Assembly: GCF_047495875.1 (NCBI RefSeq)
Contig: NC_092465.1
Location: forward strand, 12,222,660-12,286,659
Reading direction: 5' to 3'
Origin: Pithys albifrons albifrons
Taxonomy: Eukaryota; Chordata; Aves; Passeriformes; Thamnophilidae
Length of the DNA stretch: 64,000 nucleotides
Within the stretch, counting starts at the first letter, position 1, and every line of letters begins with the position of its first letter. Below, piece after piece: positions 49,350 through 59,894 of this stretch. The translations under genes were made by a program, and so were the position numbers. Below the pieces are notes generated by a model. That model saw nothing but the letters and a program-made list of their open reading frames with translations, was not told the origin of the DNA and searched no databases.

Positions 49350-51986
49350 GTACAGAATCCCATGTAACTGCTCCCTGAGCACAAACCACTATTGACTAAT
49401 TTGTAAGGTCTGTGACCTGAGAGAGAATGATGGACCCCTGTAGGGCCAGATTTTGGTAAATTGAAGTTGTAATGCCTTAAATTTTGGTAAATTAAAGTTC
49501 TTATATTTGAGGTTTTGATGTCTTTAGTGTTAAGGCAAAGAAAACTCAGGTTGCTAAGTGTATGTTTCACAGTTAGGTGCCTTGACCTGCGTCCTAAATA
49601 AGCCACTAGCAGCCACGTAATAAATTTGAGAGTAGGAGTTAGCCACATCTTATGCTGTCTCTGTATGTCTTGTAGTCCCCTTTAATTCTGCTGAGCTGTT
49701 CTGTGCTTTGATGGTATTTGCAGTTGAATTTGAATCCCAGCAGGCAGGCTGCTCCTCTCCTCTTTCCTCTCTGAAATCAGGGCCAAACTGCTTGCTGAAT
49801 TCATTCACCCTCTTTCATAACCCTCTCAGGCTGGGTGGAGAGCTGTGTTTTTGTCACTGCTAAGGCTTGGTTTTATATTGTGAGTTTAGTTTTGAGCACT
49901 GGCTGTGTCAGTGTTGTCATCTGGTCCCCTGCACAAGCAGTGGGCAGTGCCAGCGGTTGGGATGAGGCTGCAAGCGAGAAGAAAATAAGGGAAGTAGCAG
50001 TGAGGGGGAAAAGAGAATATGTATTTATGGGGGAGAGATTGACAGGAACAAATCAGTCATTGTGAAAGGGAAGACGTGTTTGGGTGGGTAAGACTTCTGT
50101 GGAGAACTGGGATAAAGAGGCTTTCTCATTGAGATCATAAAATGTTGGAAGGACAAGAGCAAAGTCAGAAGTGCCCCTTATCTATCTTAGCATTCATAGT
50201 GTCAACTCTTGCAATTCTTTTCTTAATTCTCAACTTCTGGGAATTGGACAATTCTGTATTGATCTAAACTTTTGTTGTAAAATGGTTTTAGCCATAATTG
50301 TTGGTGACAACAACATGAACAGTGAATCTTCGCTGCACTGGAAAAGTTTGGGAGCAGCATGCCTTTAAAAAGGCTGTTGTATTAGTCTTCCTAAATTGCT
50401 TCCATGTCTTTAAATGGTTCTTGTTTCAGGGCCTAGTTTGCCAGTGATACTTCCTTACCCTAGAAACTCATAGTGATCAAAGGACTCTACTCCTTACATT
50501 TGGGAAGTATTTGATATCCTGGCTTAAGGACTGTGTGTGGAGAGTATCACCCTTATGCTTGTTTATCATGCTGAGGGTACTGGCAGACTGGTGAAGAGGT
50601 GAGGAGTGTCAGACAGCAGCAATACGAGCATGAGTGTGCAACTCAACAGCCTGGAGTAAGATCCCCGTGAACAGATGGGGATCTCCAGGAAGGAGCAGGG
50701 TTTGGCAGGGGAGAGTTGTGGTGCTTGCCCTGGTGCTGCTGAGGAGCCCTGGCTCCCTCGGAGCAGGGGGGGATGAAGCTAGGCTGCAAGGAACTCTCCC
50801 ATGTGCTGCCTCTCAATACCCTGAGGCCACAGAGAGCTTTGAGCCCGGATCATCTCCTGGGTGAATGCTCTAACCAGTGAGCTGGGTAATTAAACGTCGG
50901 GAGAAGAAGCAACAAGTTGGCAGATGGAGAGGTTCCACTGACACATACAGAGCAGGCTCTGCCAACCCAGCATCTGCCAGGATGCAGCTCTCTTAGACCT
51001 CAACACTGCATGGATCTGTGTGCCCTCCATGGGAGCAATTTGGGATGCACATGTAGGAAAAATCCCAGGTCCATAGGAAGACATGAGATCAGGCAATGGC
51101 AACTTATGGGTTTGCGAGCCTTTGGGTTGGGACCCACAGAGAGCCCTCAGCTTCCCAGCTGTCCGCCCAGCGGTGGATTGTGTCTCCACTGCAGGGAATT
51201 GAGTTCCTTGCTGTGGGCCTGGGTTCAGCCTTTTCTCCACCTCGATTCTCAATAGTTTGGTGTTTCTCTGGATTCACTGATGTCTTCTGATTTTCTAGCT
51301 CAGTGATCTGTGGGCCTGCAGACTCTCATTTTGGGCTGTAGTTTGGCCCTGCAGGTGGAACAGCCCCAGCAGTGCTGCATCCCTCCTTTGGCTCTCCTGG
51401 CAGGGGTCATCTGTCATCCGGAGGAGCCAGGATCCCACAGGCTAAAGTAATGTCTGTGTTTCTCATGGGATGGTGTGGCTGCTGAGTGATGAATCTCTGC
51501 CTGAGCTGGGGATTGATGTCACCAGCTGCTCAGTGATGTGGTGACTCTGCTCAAGCTGCCAGAGATAGCACATGTACAGGGGTCTTTCCTGTAGTATTTT
51601 CTACCTGATAGGTAGGCTCCCTTCAAGAAGCCCTCGCCATCCGGAACAGTACATGGTCATCTGAACTGAATACAGGGGTGTGTGTATCCAATAGATTCCC
51701 AAGCTTATGTTAGGAAACTGTGTATTACTATTTAATGTTATAAATAACAAGATATTAATAAATTATGGCAGTAATAAGTAATAACAGACGGATCAGATAG
51801 TATGTACTGGGTGATTGTATCCTCCTTGAATATTCAAGTTGCAAACTGTTACATTAAACAGCGCTTTTCTCTTGATCTCTTAGGTCAACCACATTTGCAA
51901 AATATACATCAGCTCCATAGTATATTGCTCACGAGGGATGTTGGGGTGTGCTGTTTGTCTTCTGACCCTTTTTTCTTGTTTCCTAG
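49350..51986 (+). other. CLASP2: CLASP2 intron
   Basis: Donor GTACAG, acceptor TTCTTGTTTCCTAG. A GC-richer block spans about 50,600-51,560, including a tRNA-like head on the minus strand at 50,841-50,890. The open frames in this block overlap on both strands and match nothing I know. Confidence 0.78.
50841..50890 (-). repeat. tRNA-derived SINE-like head (minus strand)
   Basis: On the minus strand, AGCTCACTGGTTAGAGCATT reproduces a tRNA D-arm: the GCTC/GAGC stem closes perfectly around ACTGGTTA. It is followed by CACCCAGGAGATGATCCGGG and CTC, which resembles an anticodon arm and a weak B box. The acceptor stem and T-arm do not close, so it is not a working tRNA gene. The GC-rich body to about 50,600 may be the rest of the element. 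Confidence 0.42.
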
Positions 51987-52103
51987 GGTTATGATAACAC
52001 GGAGAGCAGTGTCCGTAAAGCTAGTGTGTTTTGCCTAGTGGCAATTTATTCAGTAATTGGAGAAGAACTAAAACCTCATCTTGCACAGCTCACAGGAAGC
52101 AAG
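51987..52103 (+). CDS. CLASP2: CLASP2 window exon 15: C-terminal HEAT repeat
   Basis: 117 nt, phase 0 to 0, acceptor CTTGTTTCCTAG, donor GTACAG. Encodes 'GYDNTESSVRKASVFCLVAI' and 'YSVIGEELKPHLAQLTGSK'. 'SSVRKA(S/C)VFCLVA' followed by 'KPHL(A/S)QLTGSK' is the CLASP C-terminal signature. The phases would allow skipping, but skipping would delete a core HEAT helix. Confidence 0.96.
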
Positions 52104-53817
52104 GTACAGGAGTAATGTGTCTCTGGTGTTTTGATACTGCAGGCTATTACTAGCAGCAAGACCAGTGGCTTCACTGCAGCTCTGGGTCAAGTTACCCGTA
52201 CTCTGTTAAATCCTGTCTCACCCTGACAAATACCACTAGAGCAGCACAACAGTTGCTCAGCAGTGTGAGCATTTAAAATCCTACTGAGAAAATTATGATG
52301 GAGTTCAGAGATTGGTTTCGTGATGCATTCGATCCTGTGTTAAGTGCAAGCTGCCACTGAGCAGGTCCTTCTCACTCCAGCCACGTTTGCCTTGCCCCTT
52401 TGGTATTGCATCCAGAGAGCTGGATCAGCTGGCTGCTCTGCCTGAAAACCAGATCTGCAATACAAATTAAATACCTTTCAGTCCGCTCTGTGGCTGCCCA
52501 GGTAACCTGGTGCAGGGAGTGATCGGAATGCATGGCTGGGATGATGGGAGAGCAGGTCCTCTCAGCAGCAGGTTGTGATTAGGGATGGTAGAAATGCAGG
52601 TAAAGCTTCCCGCTTAATAGCACAGCACGAGTCCCTTTCCTTCTGGGACAAAAGCAAGCTCAAGTGACCCTTCAAAGGATTTAGTGCCCTGGGGTCAGAC
52701 TGGCTGCAGAACTGAAATTCTGATCTGATGCTGCAAGTGAAATCAAGCCCTTAATTCAGTTCTGTCCTTCAGACAAGAGCTGGCCTTTTGTGTTGAAGCA
52801 GGCAGTGTTTAATGGTTTTCAGAGCTGCTCAAGAAGCCATCACAAAATTTTTTTCTCCTGTCTTAAGTCATCATACCCAAGATTTCTATGCAATTTTAAG
52901 ATGAATTCTGCATTTTTTGTTTCTGAAATAGATCTCTGCATCTGAATAGCTACATTTCATTTTGAAGCAATAATTCTTTTCATTGGTGATGCAAGCCAAG
53001 GCAACCTGAGACTGAGACACTTGGATTTTACATTTATGTTGAGTTGTCTTGTCCTTAAAGAAAGTACTTGTGCCTCCAAATTGCTCTGGAAAGAGACAGC
53101 TTTGGGTACTGAGGTTTCCCTCATTATATTTGGGCTGTTAGGAAATTCCCCTATAAAGTGTTGTAGAGGCTTTATTATGCCAGTGCCTGAGATGCCATGG
53201 ACTTAGTCCACCATATAACTAACTATAAACATGTGAGTAATTCTTCTGGGTTTATGCAGACTGCCTGCATGTTTAAAGTTAAAGTGAGCATGAGTCATTA
53301 CAGCATCTGAGTGAAGGTGGCAAGGCGGAAAAAGAAAACAAACCCATGCAAAGGAAGTATATAGTCATAACAACTGCAGTTTTACTAGATGTTCCAAGTT
53401 AGTGAAGATACAATGTCATTGACAATGAACATTTTATAAAGCACAGAGTTCAGGGTGCTCTCTAGGAGAGACCCATGGCTCTTGGATCACCAGTGTGCCT
53501 GCAGTCCTACTGACCTCTGGGGGAATCCTGCTTGACCTGATCAGGCTGCAGGATTGAACTGATGGCTGCTGAAGTGAATTGCAAGAGGTTTTTCTAAATC
53601 CCATTAAATGTGTCTGTAACCTCAGTGGGACTGGGCATACCCTTCTGCCTCCATTTTGAAACTCGGTCAGCTTTGCTTTTGCTTTTCCTCCAGAGTGCCC
53701 AATGTCAGCTCACTCAAAACTGAGCTCACCACAGAATGTGAGATTTTAGATTTAAGTCAACTTTTACCCATTTCTTTTTCCTGACAACTTCTCCTGATGT
53801 TGGTTTGTTTCTTTCAG
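52104..53817 (+). other. CLASP2: CLASP2 last intron
   Basis: Donor GTACAG, acceptor GGTTTGTTTCTTTCAG. No recognised element. Confidence 0.8.
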
Positions 53818-53904
53818 ATGAAGCTACTAAACTTGTATATAAAGAGGGCCCAGACCACCAACAGCAACAGCAGTTCCTCTTCAGATGTTTCAACGCACAG
53901 TTAA
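53818..53904 (+). CDS. CLASP2: CLASP2 last coding exon (window exon 16) with TAA stop
   Basis: 87 nt of coding sequence including TAA at 53,902-53,904; acceptor TTTCTTTCAG. Encodes 'MKLLNLYIKRAQ' and 'TTNSNSSSSSDVSTHS'. The final helix 'MKLLNLYIKRAQT' is shared by both paralogues, whereas the Asn/Ser tail ending 'DVSTHS' is CLASP2 (CLASP1 ends 'DVSGQS' as I remember it). The leading ATG is an internal Met, not a start codon. Confidence 0.97.
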   Translation: MKLLNLYIKRAQTTNSNSSSSSDVSTHS

Positions 53905-54112
53905 TGGAGATGTGTGGACATATGTGTAGACTTAGAAGCAATCAACGGTGCCTCTCAGAGACCTTTCTGCTACTCTTCACTGGCGCGCTCCATCAGCTTA
54001 AGGAGGCCATGCAGATATTTATTGCAATCAGTATTTTAGTCCCTTAAGAGCTTTTATGTAGAATCTTACTGGTATTGAATGTAAAGAAAGCAAGGTCTGT
54101 GTTGCAGTCTTC

Positions 54113-54118
54113 ATTAAA
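54113..54118 (+). promoter_or_regulatory. Possible proximal poly(A) signal ATTAAA
   Basis: ATTAAA, the commonest variant of the hexamer, about 210 nt after the stop codon. No strong GT-rich downstream element is obvious, so use is uncertain. Confidence 0.3.
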
Positions 54119-54504
54119 AGTGAACAACAGGAAGCCATACTTAAACATATTTGTATAGCCTGCTGAAATCTCAGAAATATGTTTAGGTTAGCGTTCTAAC
54201 ACTGAGTCCGAGAACCCGGACACAGGTAAAAGTCAAACAAATCTTGTTGGTTTAGTTCATACCCAGTTTTGGTTTCTGTGTGCTAGTTACCTGCTCTCTC
54301 CCTGCACCCAGTCTGGCTGGGTTCTCCTCTTCTTACAAGTCTTGTGTTCCTGTTTTGTACTCCCTGTTGCAGGTTGCCTGACTTGCAAGGCTTTCCATGG
54401 GGAGGTCTTTGCAGATGTGGCTGTGATTCCAGCCTCAGATGCTTTAATACTGAGATACGAAGTGAGTAATGAAAAACTAGGTTCTTTTTAAACATCTGAA
54501 TTTT

Positions 54505-54512
54505 TGTACATA
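54505..54512 (+). promoter_or_regulatory. Pumilio response element TGTACATA
   Basis: Exact TGTANATA match in the 3' UTR. Others lie at 54,610-54,617 (TGTAAATA) and 56,866-56,873 (TGTACATA). PUM1/2 binding at such sites typically shortens mRNA life; function here is inferred. Confidence 0.45.
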
Positions 54513-54609
54513 GCTCTGACAGACCCCAGATGAGCTGATCTATCTCTAACTGCTCTCCAGCCAGCTGTGCGGTGCATAACAGCTGGGATCTTGCTCCTTT
54601 CTTTGACTG

Positions 54610-54617
54610 TGTAAATA
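54610..54617 (+). promoter_or_regulatory. Pumilio response element TGTAAATA
   Basis: Exact TGTANATA match, about 100 nt after the first PUM motif in the 3' UTR. Confidence 0.45.
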
Positions 54618-56865
54618 TTTCTTCCCTCTCAACCCATTTGGCTCTTTCATGTGCTCAAAAGACTCTCCAGGTTACTTATTACTCCCCAAAGGGAATCTGA
54701 GACCCAATTCTGGGACTGATGTCTACGAATAGAGTGGTGGAGTTAGGTGAGTGGGGATCAGGTTGTGCTCTGAGTGTGTCCATGGGTGGGCAGTGGGAGC
54801 TGGCAGAGCTGTACCTCAGTGCCAGATGATTTGTTTCTAAGTCTGTAGCATCAAAGGGCTGATCTGCTTCTCTGACTGACCTGCTGGTGCTGGGTGATGA
54901 GTAGCTTTGTCTCCACAACTCCTTTGTACTTTGGGCAAAATATTCATCCGAGAAAAAAGAAAGGGTGTCTGAATCTGAACAGAAATACCATATGAAAGCA
55001 TCGCTGAGCTAGCTGGGACAGTGCTGGCTGCCTGCCACATCCCCTCCTGTGCCTGAAGACCCTGCAGGGCTGTTAACTGCCTTGTGAAACCTCCTCCTTC
55101 CTGGCCATCCCCATGCACAGGCCTGCTGGGTGCTCTGCCTTTCAGAGTAGTGCAGAGGGTCCTTGCTGGGCACAGCAGGGTGCTCTGGGTGAGAGTGCAG
55201 CAGGGCAAATCCTCTTGCAGCCTGATGACACAGACCACGTCAGAGGCAAACTAGCTGCAGTCAGATAACACACAGCATCACCTTTTCCCAAACTGAGACC
55301 CATCTGTTTGCAAAGAGGCAGCTCCCTCTGGCTCTACCTGTAACCAGGGAAAGCAGGAGGTTGCTAATTAATGCTGGTTTTGGGCCTGGGCTGAATCCTG
55401 GCTGATGGGCATGCCCACCCCAAACCTGCAATAGATCAGAGAACTAGGGTTTTGCCCCCAGTGCCAGTGATGCAAGAGAATGGTGGGACGTGCAGCTTAT
55501 GGCTGCAGCTGTGGTGATGGATGTATGTTCCCTGGCTGCTCTCAGTGCTTTGGAGTCTCTCCAGCTTCCTCCATGTCCACTCTGGGGAGCTGAAGGGACA
55601 CCTTGGGAACATAGTGAGAACATGAGATTTTCCATTACTGCAGCAGAGGAGGATAAAGCCCCTTCCATCAATTCATGCCTCTGTGTCTTAGCCTCATCCC
55701 TGAGGAGCTATGCCGGGAGCTGATGCTTGGTGCCAGCTGCTCTCCCAGCCCACATGTCAGTAGGGACTGGGGCTGGTGGGGATTATGTGCTATGGAGCTG
55801 CAAAGCTTGTTGCTCGCTTTCCATGCTCACATAAGAGCAGAGGAGGTGATCTGCCCCTGATTTATCCATGTCCAGGCGTTTTCTGACTGCAAGGCTAGTT
55901 TCCTCATCTTAACCAACAAGGAATACAATGGCAGGAGCAACTGTGTAGTCCTGATGCGTGGGATTCTCACAGGGTGTCTCAACAGGCTCAGAAAAGCTAT
56001 CCTCACTAAAAGGAGGATTGGCTGCTCCATGGTCTGTGTCTCCCTTTCTGTGGACCATTTCTTTTCAACATCTTTCAGTATGCTTGCTAGAATGCTCTTT
56101 TTGAAATTTTTTGAATGATTCAAATTTTATGTTAACACAAATTTATTTTTCCTTTTGAGGAAATACTCAGCTGACTTGTTGGCAGCAGTTAGCTGTCCTG
56201 TTTGAAGTTTTGGTAGTGGGTTAGGTTTCATTGGGGTGGGGTTTTTTTGTTTGTTTGTTTTTTTAATTTGTACTCCTAACTGCTTAGTATTTATGCCTCT
56301 CTCTCTCCCCATCTCAGTTCAGCACCTTCTGTTCCAGTTCTGGCGTTCAGAAGGTCAGCACAGCTGACCAGGTGGTGATTAGTCCTTCCCAGCTATGATG
56401 GAGCTTGGTCCATCATAATTTGCTGTTTGTTGGTTTTGGGTTTTTTTCTTTGAATGACACACTGTAGCAAACCTTCAGGAATTGAATTCCTTTTCAAATG
56501 ATTTTATATATTTTATAAAATCCTGTTAGTATGCACTGAGAGTGAACGCACTGTAATGTCCCTGACCCAGCACCTCGGTCGGGGTTACCAGCTCGTCCTT
56601 GCAAAGGCATGTGTGACCTGCTGCAGGCAGCGACCAGCCTGCGCTCTCCAATGCTATTGGCACACCTGGGGCTGCACATGGTAGAATCAGGCCTTACTTT
56701 CTGAATCAGATTCAGTCTGTTTGTCAACAGATGCTCATTAATGTGCTACTTAATTTTGTTATGTCAGTCAAGGACTATTCATCCTTTGAGTACTCTAGAA
56801 GTGTGTTATACCTGTATACAGTAGAGAGCATTCTGCTTTAGGTATTTATAAACCATTGCGTATAA

Positions 56866-56873
56866 TGTACATA
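56866..56873 (+). promoter_or_regulatory. Pumilio response element TGTACATA
   Basis: Exact TGTANATA match in the AT-rich distal part of the 3' UTR. Confidence 0.45.
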
Positions 56874-57885
56874 GTAAGGTTGTTTAGTATGTTGAACATG
56901 ACCCAATTTTTATTTTGTGTTTCCTTTGAAGTACTCAAAGGGCTAGCTCTGAATGTCACCTCTCTGATCTCCAGTTTTGACTTCAACAAGCTGTACAATC
57001 ATTTTGTTTTCTCTTCAGCAAGCATAAAGGTCTCTCTGGCTACAAATCAGTGTCCACGCAGAGAAAAGTCTGCATGCTGCAGTGCCTCACTGCACTGGTG
57101 GAGCTTGTGTTCACGTTCTCCTGGCAGTAGCCACCTACTGCAGTTGCCTTTTCTTTTTTTCTTGCCGCCCGTTATGCAGGGCTTCAATTTTTCATACCTT
57201 TAAAAAAAATTGTATTTTTTTGCCCACCATGCTTTAAAAATCTGAATGGGAGAAAACTCTCAGCAGACAGCAGCTCTTGGCTGCAAGATTGCAGAAATCT
57301 CAGATATGGGTGTTTTTTCTGCCATTGGCTGCACCAGTGCTCCGTGGGCATGGGCAAATACAGGCTCCATCCGCCCCACAGGTCTACGTACTGTAGTTCT
57401 CATGTAGTTCAGAAATATTGAGGCATGTGGCTTTCTTAAGGTACACTATGTGTGCTTGCCTGGATTACAATACAATACAAGACTGTCTTTTTAATTGCTT
57501 ATTACTAGCTTACCAATAACCTGTATAAGTAACGTAACTTGCATCTTTGTCATCAAAACCTTTTCTCCCCACCCCTTTATTTATCAAGCATAATATTACA
57601 TATTAAGGGACAGAAATCTCAACCCTTGTAGTATACAGCAGGACGTTGCTAACAATGTTTTAAATGGGAAGTTAAAAATGCTCTGAAAAATGCCAGCTAT
57701 GAGAAATGACTTTGTTGGCACCGTGTTCATGCGCATGTATTTTTTTCTATTTTTTCCGCTTTTGTCATGTTACATCCATATCTGTATTTATATCTTATTT
57801 GTTTCACTTTTGAGTGTATCATGGCAATTGTACAGATGTTTTTTGTTAACATTTATGTGATAGAATTTGCTAAAAAAAAAATTAA

Positions 57886-57891
57886 AATAAA
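57886..57891 (+). promoter_or_regulatory. Canonical poly(A) signal AATAAA (CLASP2 end)
   Basis: AATAAA in the context AAATTAAAATAAAACC, preceded by a long AT-rich stretch with TGTA motifs and followed within about 40-60 nt by a T/G-rich stretch (GGGTGTCTTCTTCTGG). Cleavage is expected near 57,900-57,915. Confidence 0.7.
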
Positions 57892-57910
57892 ACCTTTTGA
57901 GTTTGCCCTA

Positions 57911-59894
57911 GAGTAAGTGGAACATGGGTGACTTCTTGGGTGTCTTCTTCTGGAGTGGTTTCTCACTTCAGCCTGTGCTTGTAAATGATTGTCTTATTCC
58001 TGCCTTGACTTCTATGTTTTTATGTATTAGAGGATGTGGTGGGCTGGGTGTTTCCTGTAGGCACCTGTCTATAAGTGCCAGTGCAACCAGCCAGACAGCT
58101 GATTTTTGAATGCAAGTCTTTTGGGAAGCCATGATTTTAGGGGATACTTGTGACATTACAAATTGGGGAGCCATATGCTGTTTGAAAGCTCATGGTCACG
58201 CAAAGTCATGTAGCGCAACCAGCAAGGGCTTCAAAAGATGCCTGTGTTCTGAGGCTTGTTGAGGGGAATAGCAGAGGTTTTGAAATATGTGGCAGTAGAA
58301 ATCTGGGGGATGAAGTGTTTGGGGAAGTGAAGGGGTGCTGGGAACTGCACTGGTCTCTCTGCCTGGTACAAAATAAAGGAGAAAGAACTTGAATTTTAAT
58401 TGTCTGGGGAGCCTGAGCACTCAAGCACTTGTGTGTTGCCCTGAGGGAATAACAGCTCATTGCAATTTATAAACCTACAGTGAAGCTCTGCTCTGCACTG
58501 AGAAAATGAGTCCCCTAAGGTATGACTTTTACCTTTATGATGGAAGGTAAAAGGTCCTCCCTCAAAATACTTTGTGGTGGGGGCAAGGAAGCCAGGAGAG
58601 CACAGGAGATTTAGATTTTGTATGGAGGCTTTTGTTGTGAATATTCCTAGACAGAGAAATACATGGACAGTGTCAGTGCATGAGCTCCAACGTGCAGGAC
58701 CTGATGGTTCTGACCATGCTGGATAAGGCACCGCTAGTTAAACTATCCTCTCCTTCAGGAGTATTATTTGATCTGTCCTTTTTCCTCTGTAGCTTGTTAC
58801 TGGACCAGATGTCTGACAATGTTTTGGGAGTGTTTCAGACGGGCAGATCCTTCACAGCATCAGCAGCCCTCACTGGTGTCTCCTTTGCCCTGCACTCCTG
58901 ACTGTCACCAAGTCACCATGCCAGCCCAGGGACCCTTCTGCACTGAGATGCAGCGACTGGACCGGGAGCGAGGAGCAGTGATGCTCTCCTGCTGCAGATG
59001 GACCATCTTGCCACTGTGGGATCTTTTTTGCCTCTGCTGCATGGGAGAGCAGTAGGAGGGACCTGGCTGGAGGGACCAGTGACCCTGACTTCTTCCCAGA
59101 GCACTTTCCATGTGTTTTCTCAAGCAGTGCCAGTACCTGGGGTTAAAGGAAAGGGAAGAGAGAATGAATAGAATAATACCTCATTTGGGCCTTGTAAAAC
59201 TCCAGACACTGACCTAAATTAGCCTTACATTCCCGAGGTGTTTGGAAAAGTTCTGAAGTCTGAGGCATTGCAAATGTATTAGACAACCCAAGCTGGGGAG
59301 ATGGATTTCAGTGCCACATGCTTAAAATGGTCAGTTGTTTCAAAACCCATTGTGGGAGCTGAGGAGAGGGGCATCCTACAGATGCAGGAGTAAGTCATTC
59401 TGAGAGTTTGGGCAAGACTCGTGCAGAGAGAGGCCTGTCTGTGTAGGTGGAGGTCTCCCTGCCCTCGAGCACTGGTCAGCATGGTTGGATCACAGCGGGT
59501 TGGGCACTCGCATTCTCCATCTCCAGAGCACAGCTCTCCATACCCTGCAACTGAGTTTTACCAAGTCCATGTGCTGTTGCTCGGATTATAAGGAAGAAGG
59601 CCACAATGGAGCTGTGGTTGGCTCATTGCCAACCATTGCCAGATGCAGAGAGCTCCATTTGGAGAAGTTGCCTTCTCCCAGCAATGGCTCATGCCTCCAG
59701 GCACTCACTGCCCAGATCTGACCACCTGTTGATTTCCTTGGAAAAGACACAAATACGGGTCTTGATGTCAAGACTTGCACATTTGGAGATGCCGGCGTAG
59801 GTCATCCCACTGCTGCAGGGAGGAGCATGGCTATGGCAGAAGGCAAAAGTTTTGGGGGGTGGAGTTGAAATACAGGAGCAGAAGAAAATAATGT
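57911..59894. other. Intergenic, nothing recognised except a small hairpin
   Basis: Sequence downstream of CLASP2 with no recognisable gene. Contains AATAAA at 58,372 (possible alternative poly(A) signal, weak context) and an inverted repeat at 58,524-58,555. Confidence 0.6.
58524..58555. repeat. Short inverted repeat (hairpin)
   Basis: GACTTTTACCTT and AAGGTAAAAGGTC form arms of about 12 bp with one bulged base around an 8-nt loop. Confidence 0.7.

Larger units (their letters stand above)
1911..57910 (+). other. CLASP2: CLASP2 gene, 3' half (16 exons plus a 3-nt microexon, 3' UTR)
   Basis: CLASP proteins bind microtubule plus ends and lattice, suppress catastrophe, promote rescue, and work at the cell cortex, Golgi and kinetochores with EB1, CLIP-170, LL5beta and GCC185. 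The exons listed below join in phase across GT-AG introns to give 766 residues and a TAA stop. In order they encode: end of the Ser/Arg-rich linker (residues 1-35 of this fragment), TOG3 (about 50-320), Ser-rich linker (about 320-524) and the C-terminal TOG-like, CLIP-interacting domain (about 524-766). CLASP2 rather than CLASP1 is indicated by 'DRFGLGQPGR', 'YNPYPYTD', 'VPIDHSDLVADL' and the tail ending 'SDVSTHS'. The N-terminal TOG1/TOG2 domains and EB1-binding SxIP motifs lie upstream of the window. No frameshift or in-frame stop is seen, so this looks like a working copy. Confidence 0.95.
53905..57910 (+). other. CLASP2: CLASP2 3' UTR (probable, about 4 kb)
   Basis: Runs from the stop codon to a canonical poly(A) signal at 57,886. 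The first 400 nt and the last 1.2 kb are AT-rich and UTR-like, with ATTTA motifs; 54,300-56,700 is GC-richer and may be a lineage-specific insertion or, if a shorter UTR is used, intergenic. It contains three exact PUM motifs. An earlier ATTAAA (54,113-54,118) could give a UTR of only about 230 nt. Extent inferred without transcript data. Confidence 0.6.

Noticed and set aside
50127..50165. Possible reverse CR1 tail (ATCATAAAATGTTGGAAGGAC)
   Set aside because: Match too short and lacking the tandem octamer end; may be chance.
50890..51255. Two overlapping 110-120 codon frames on opposite strands
   Set aside because: Both are intronic and match nothing; the GC-rich composition explains the lack of stops.
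53818..53820. ATG at the start of the last exon as a separate start codon
   Set aside because: It directly follows a strong acceptor and continues the CLASP2 frame; it is an internal Met.
54837..55238. 133-codon minus-strand frame in the 3' UTR
   Set aside because: No recognisable protein, GC-rich block, no promoter or splice evidence.
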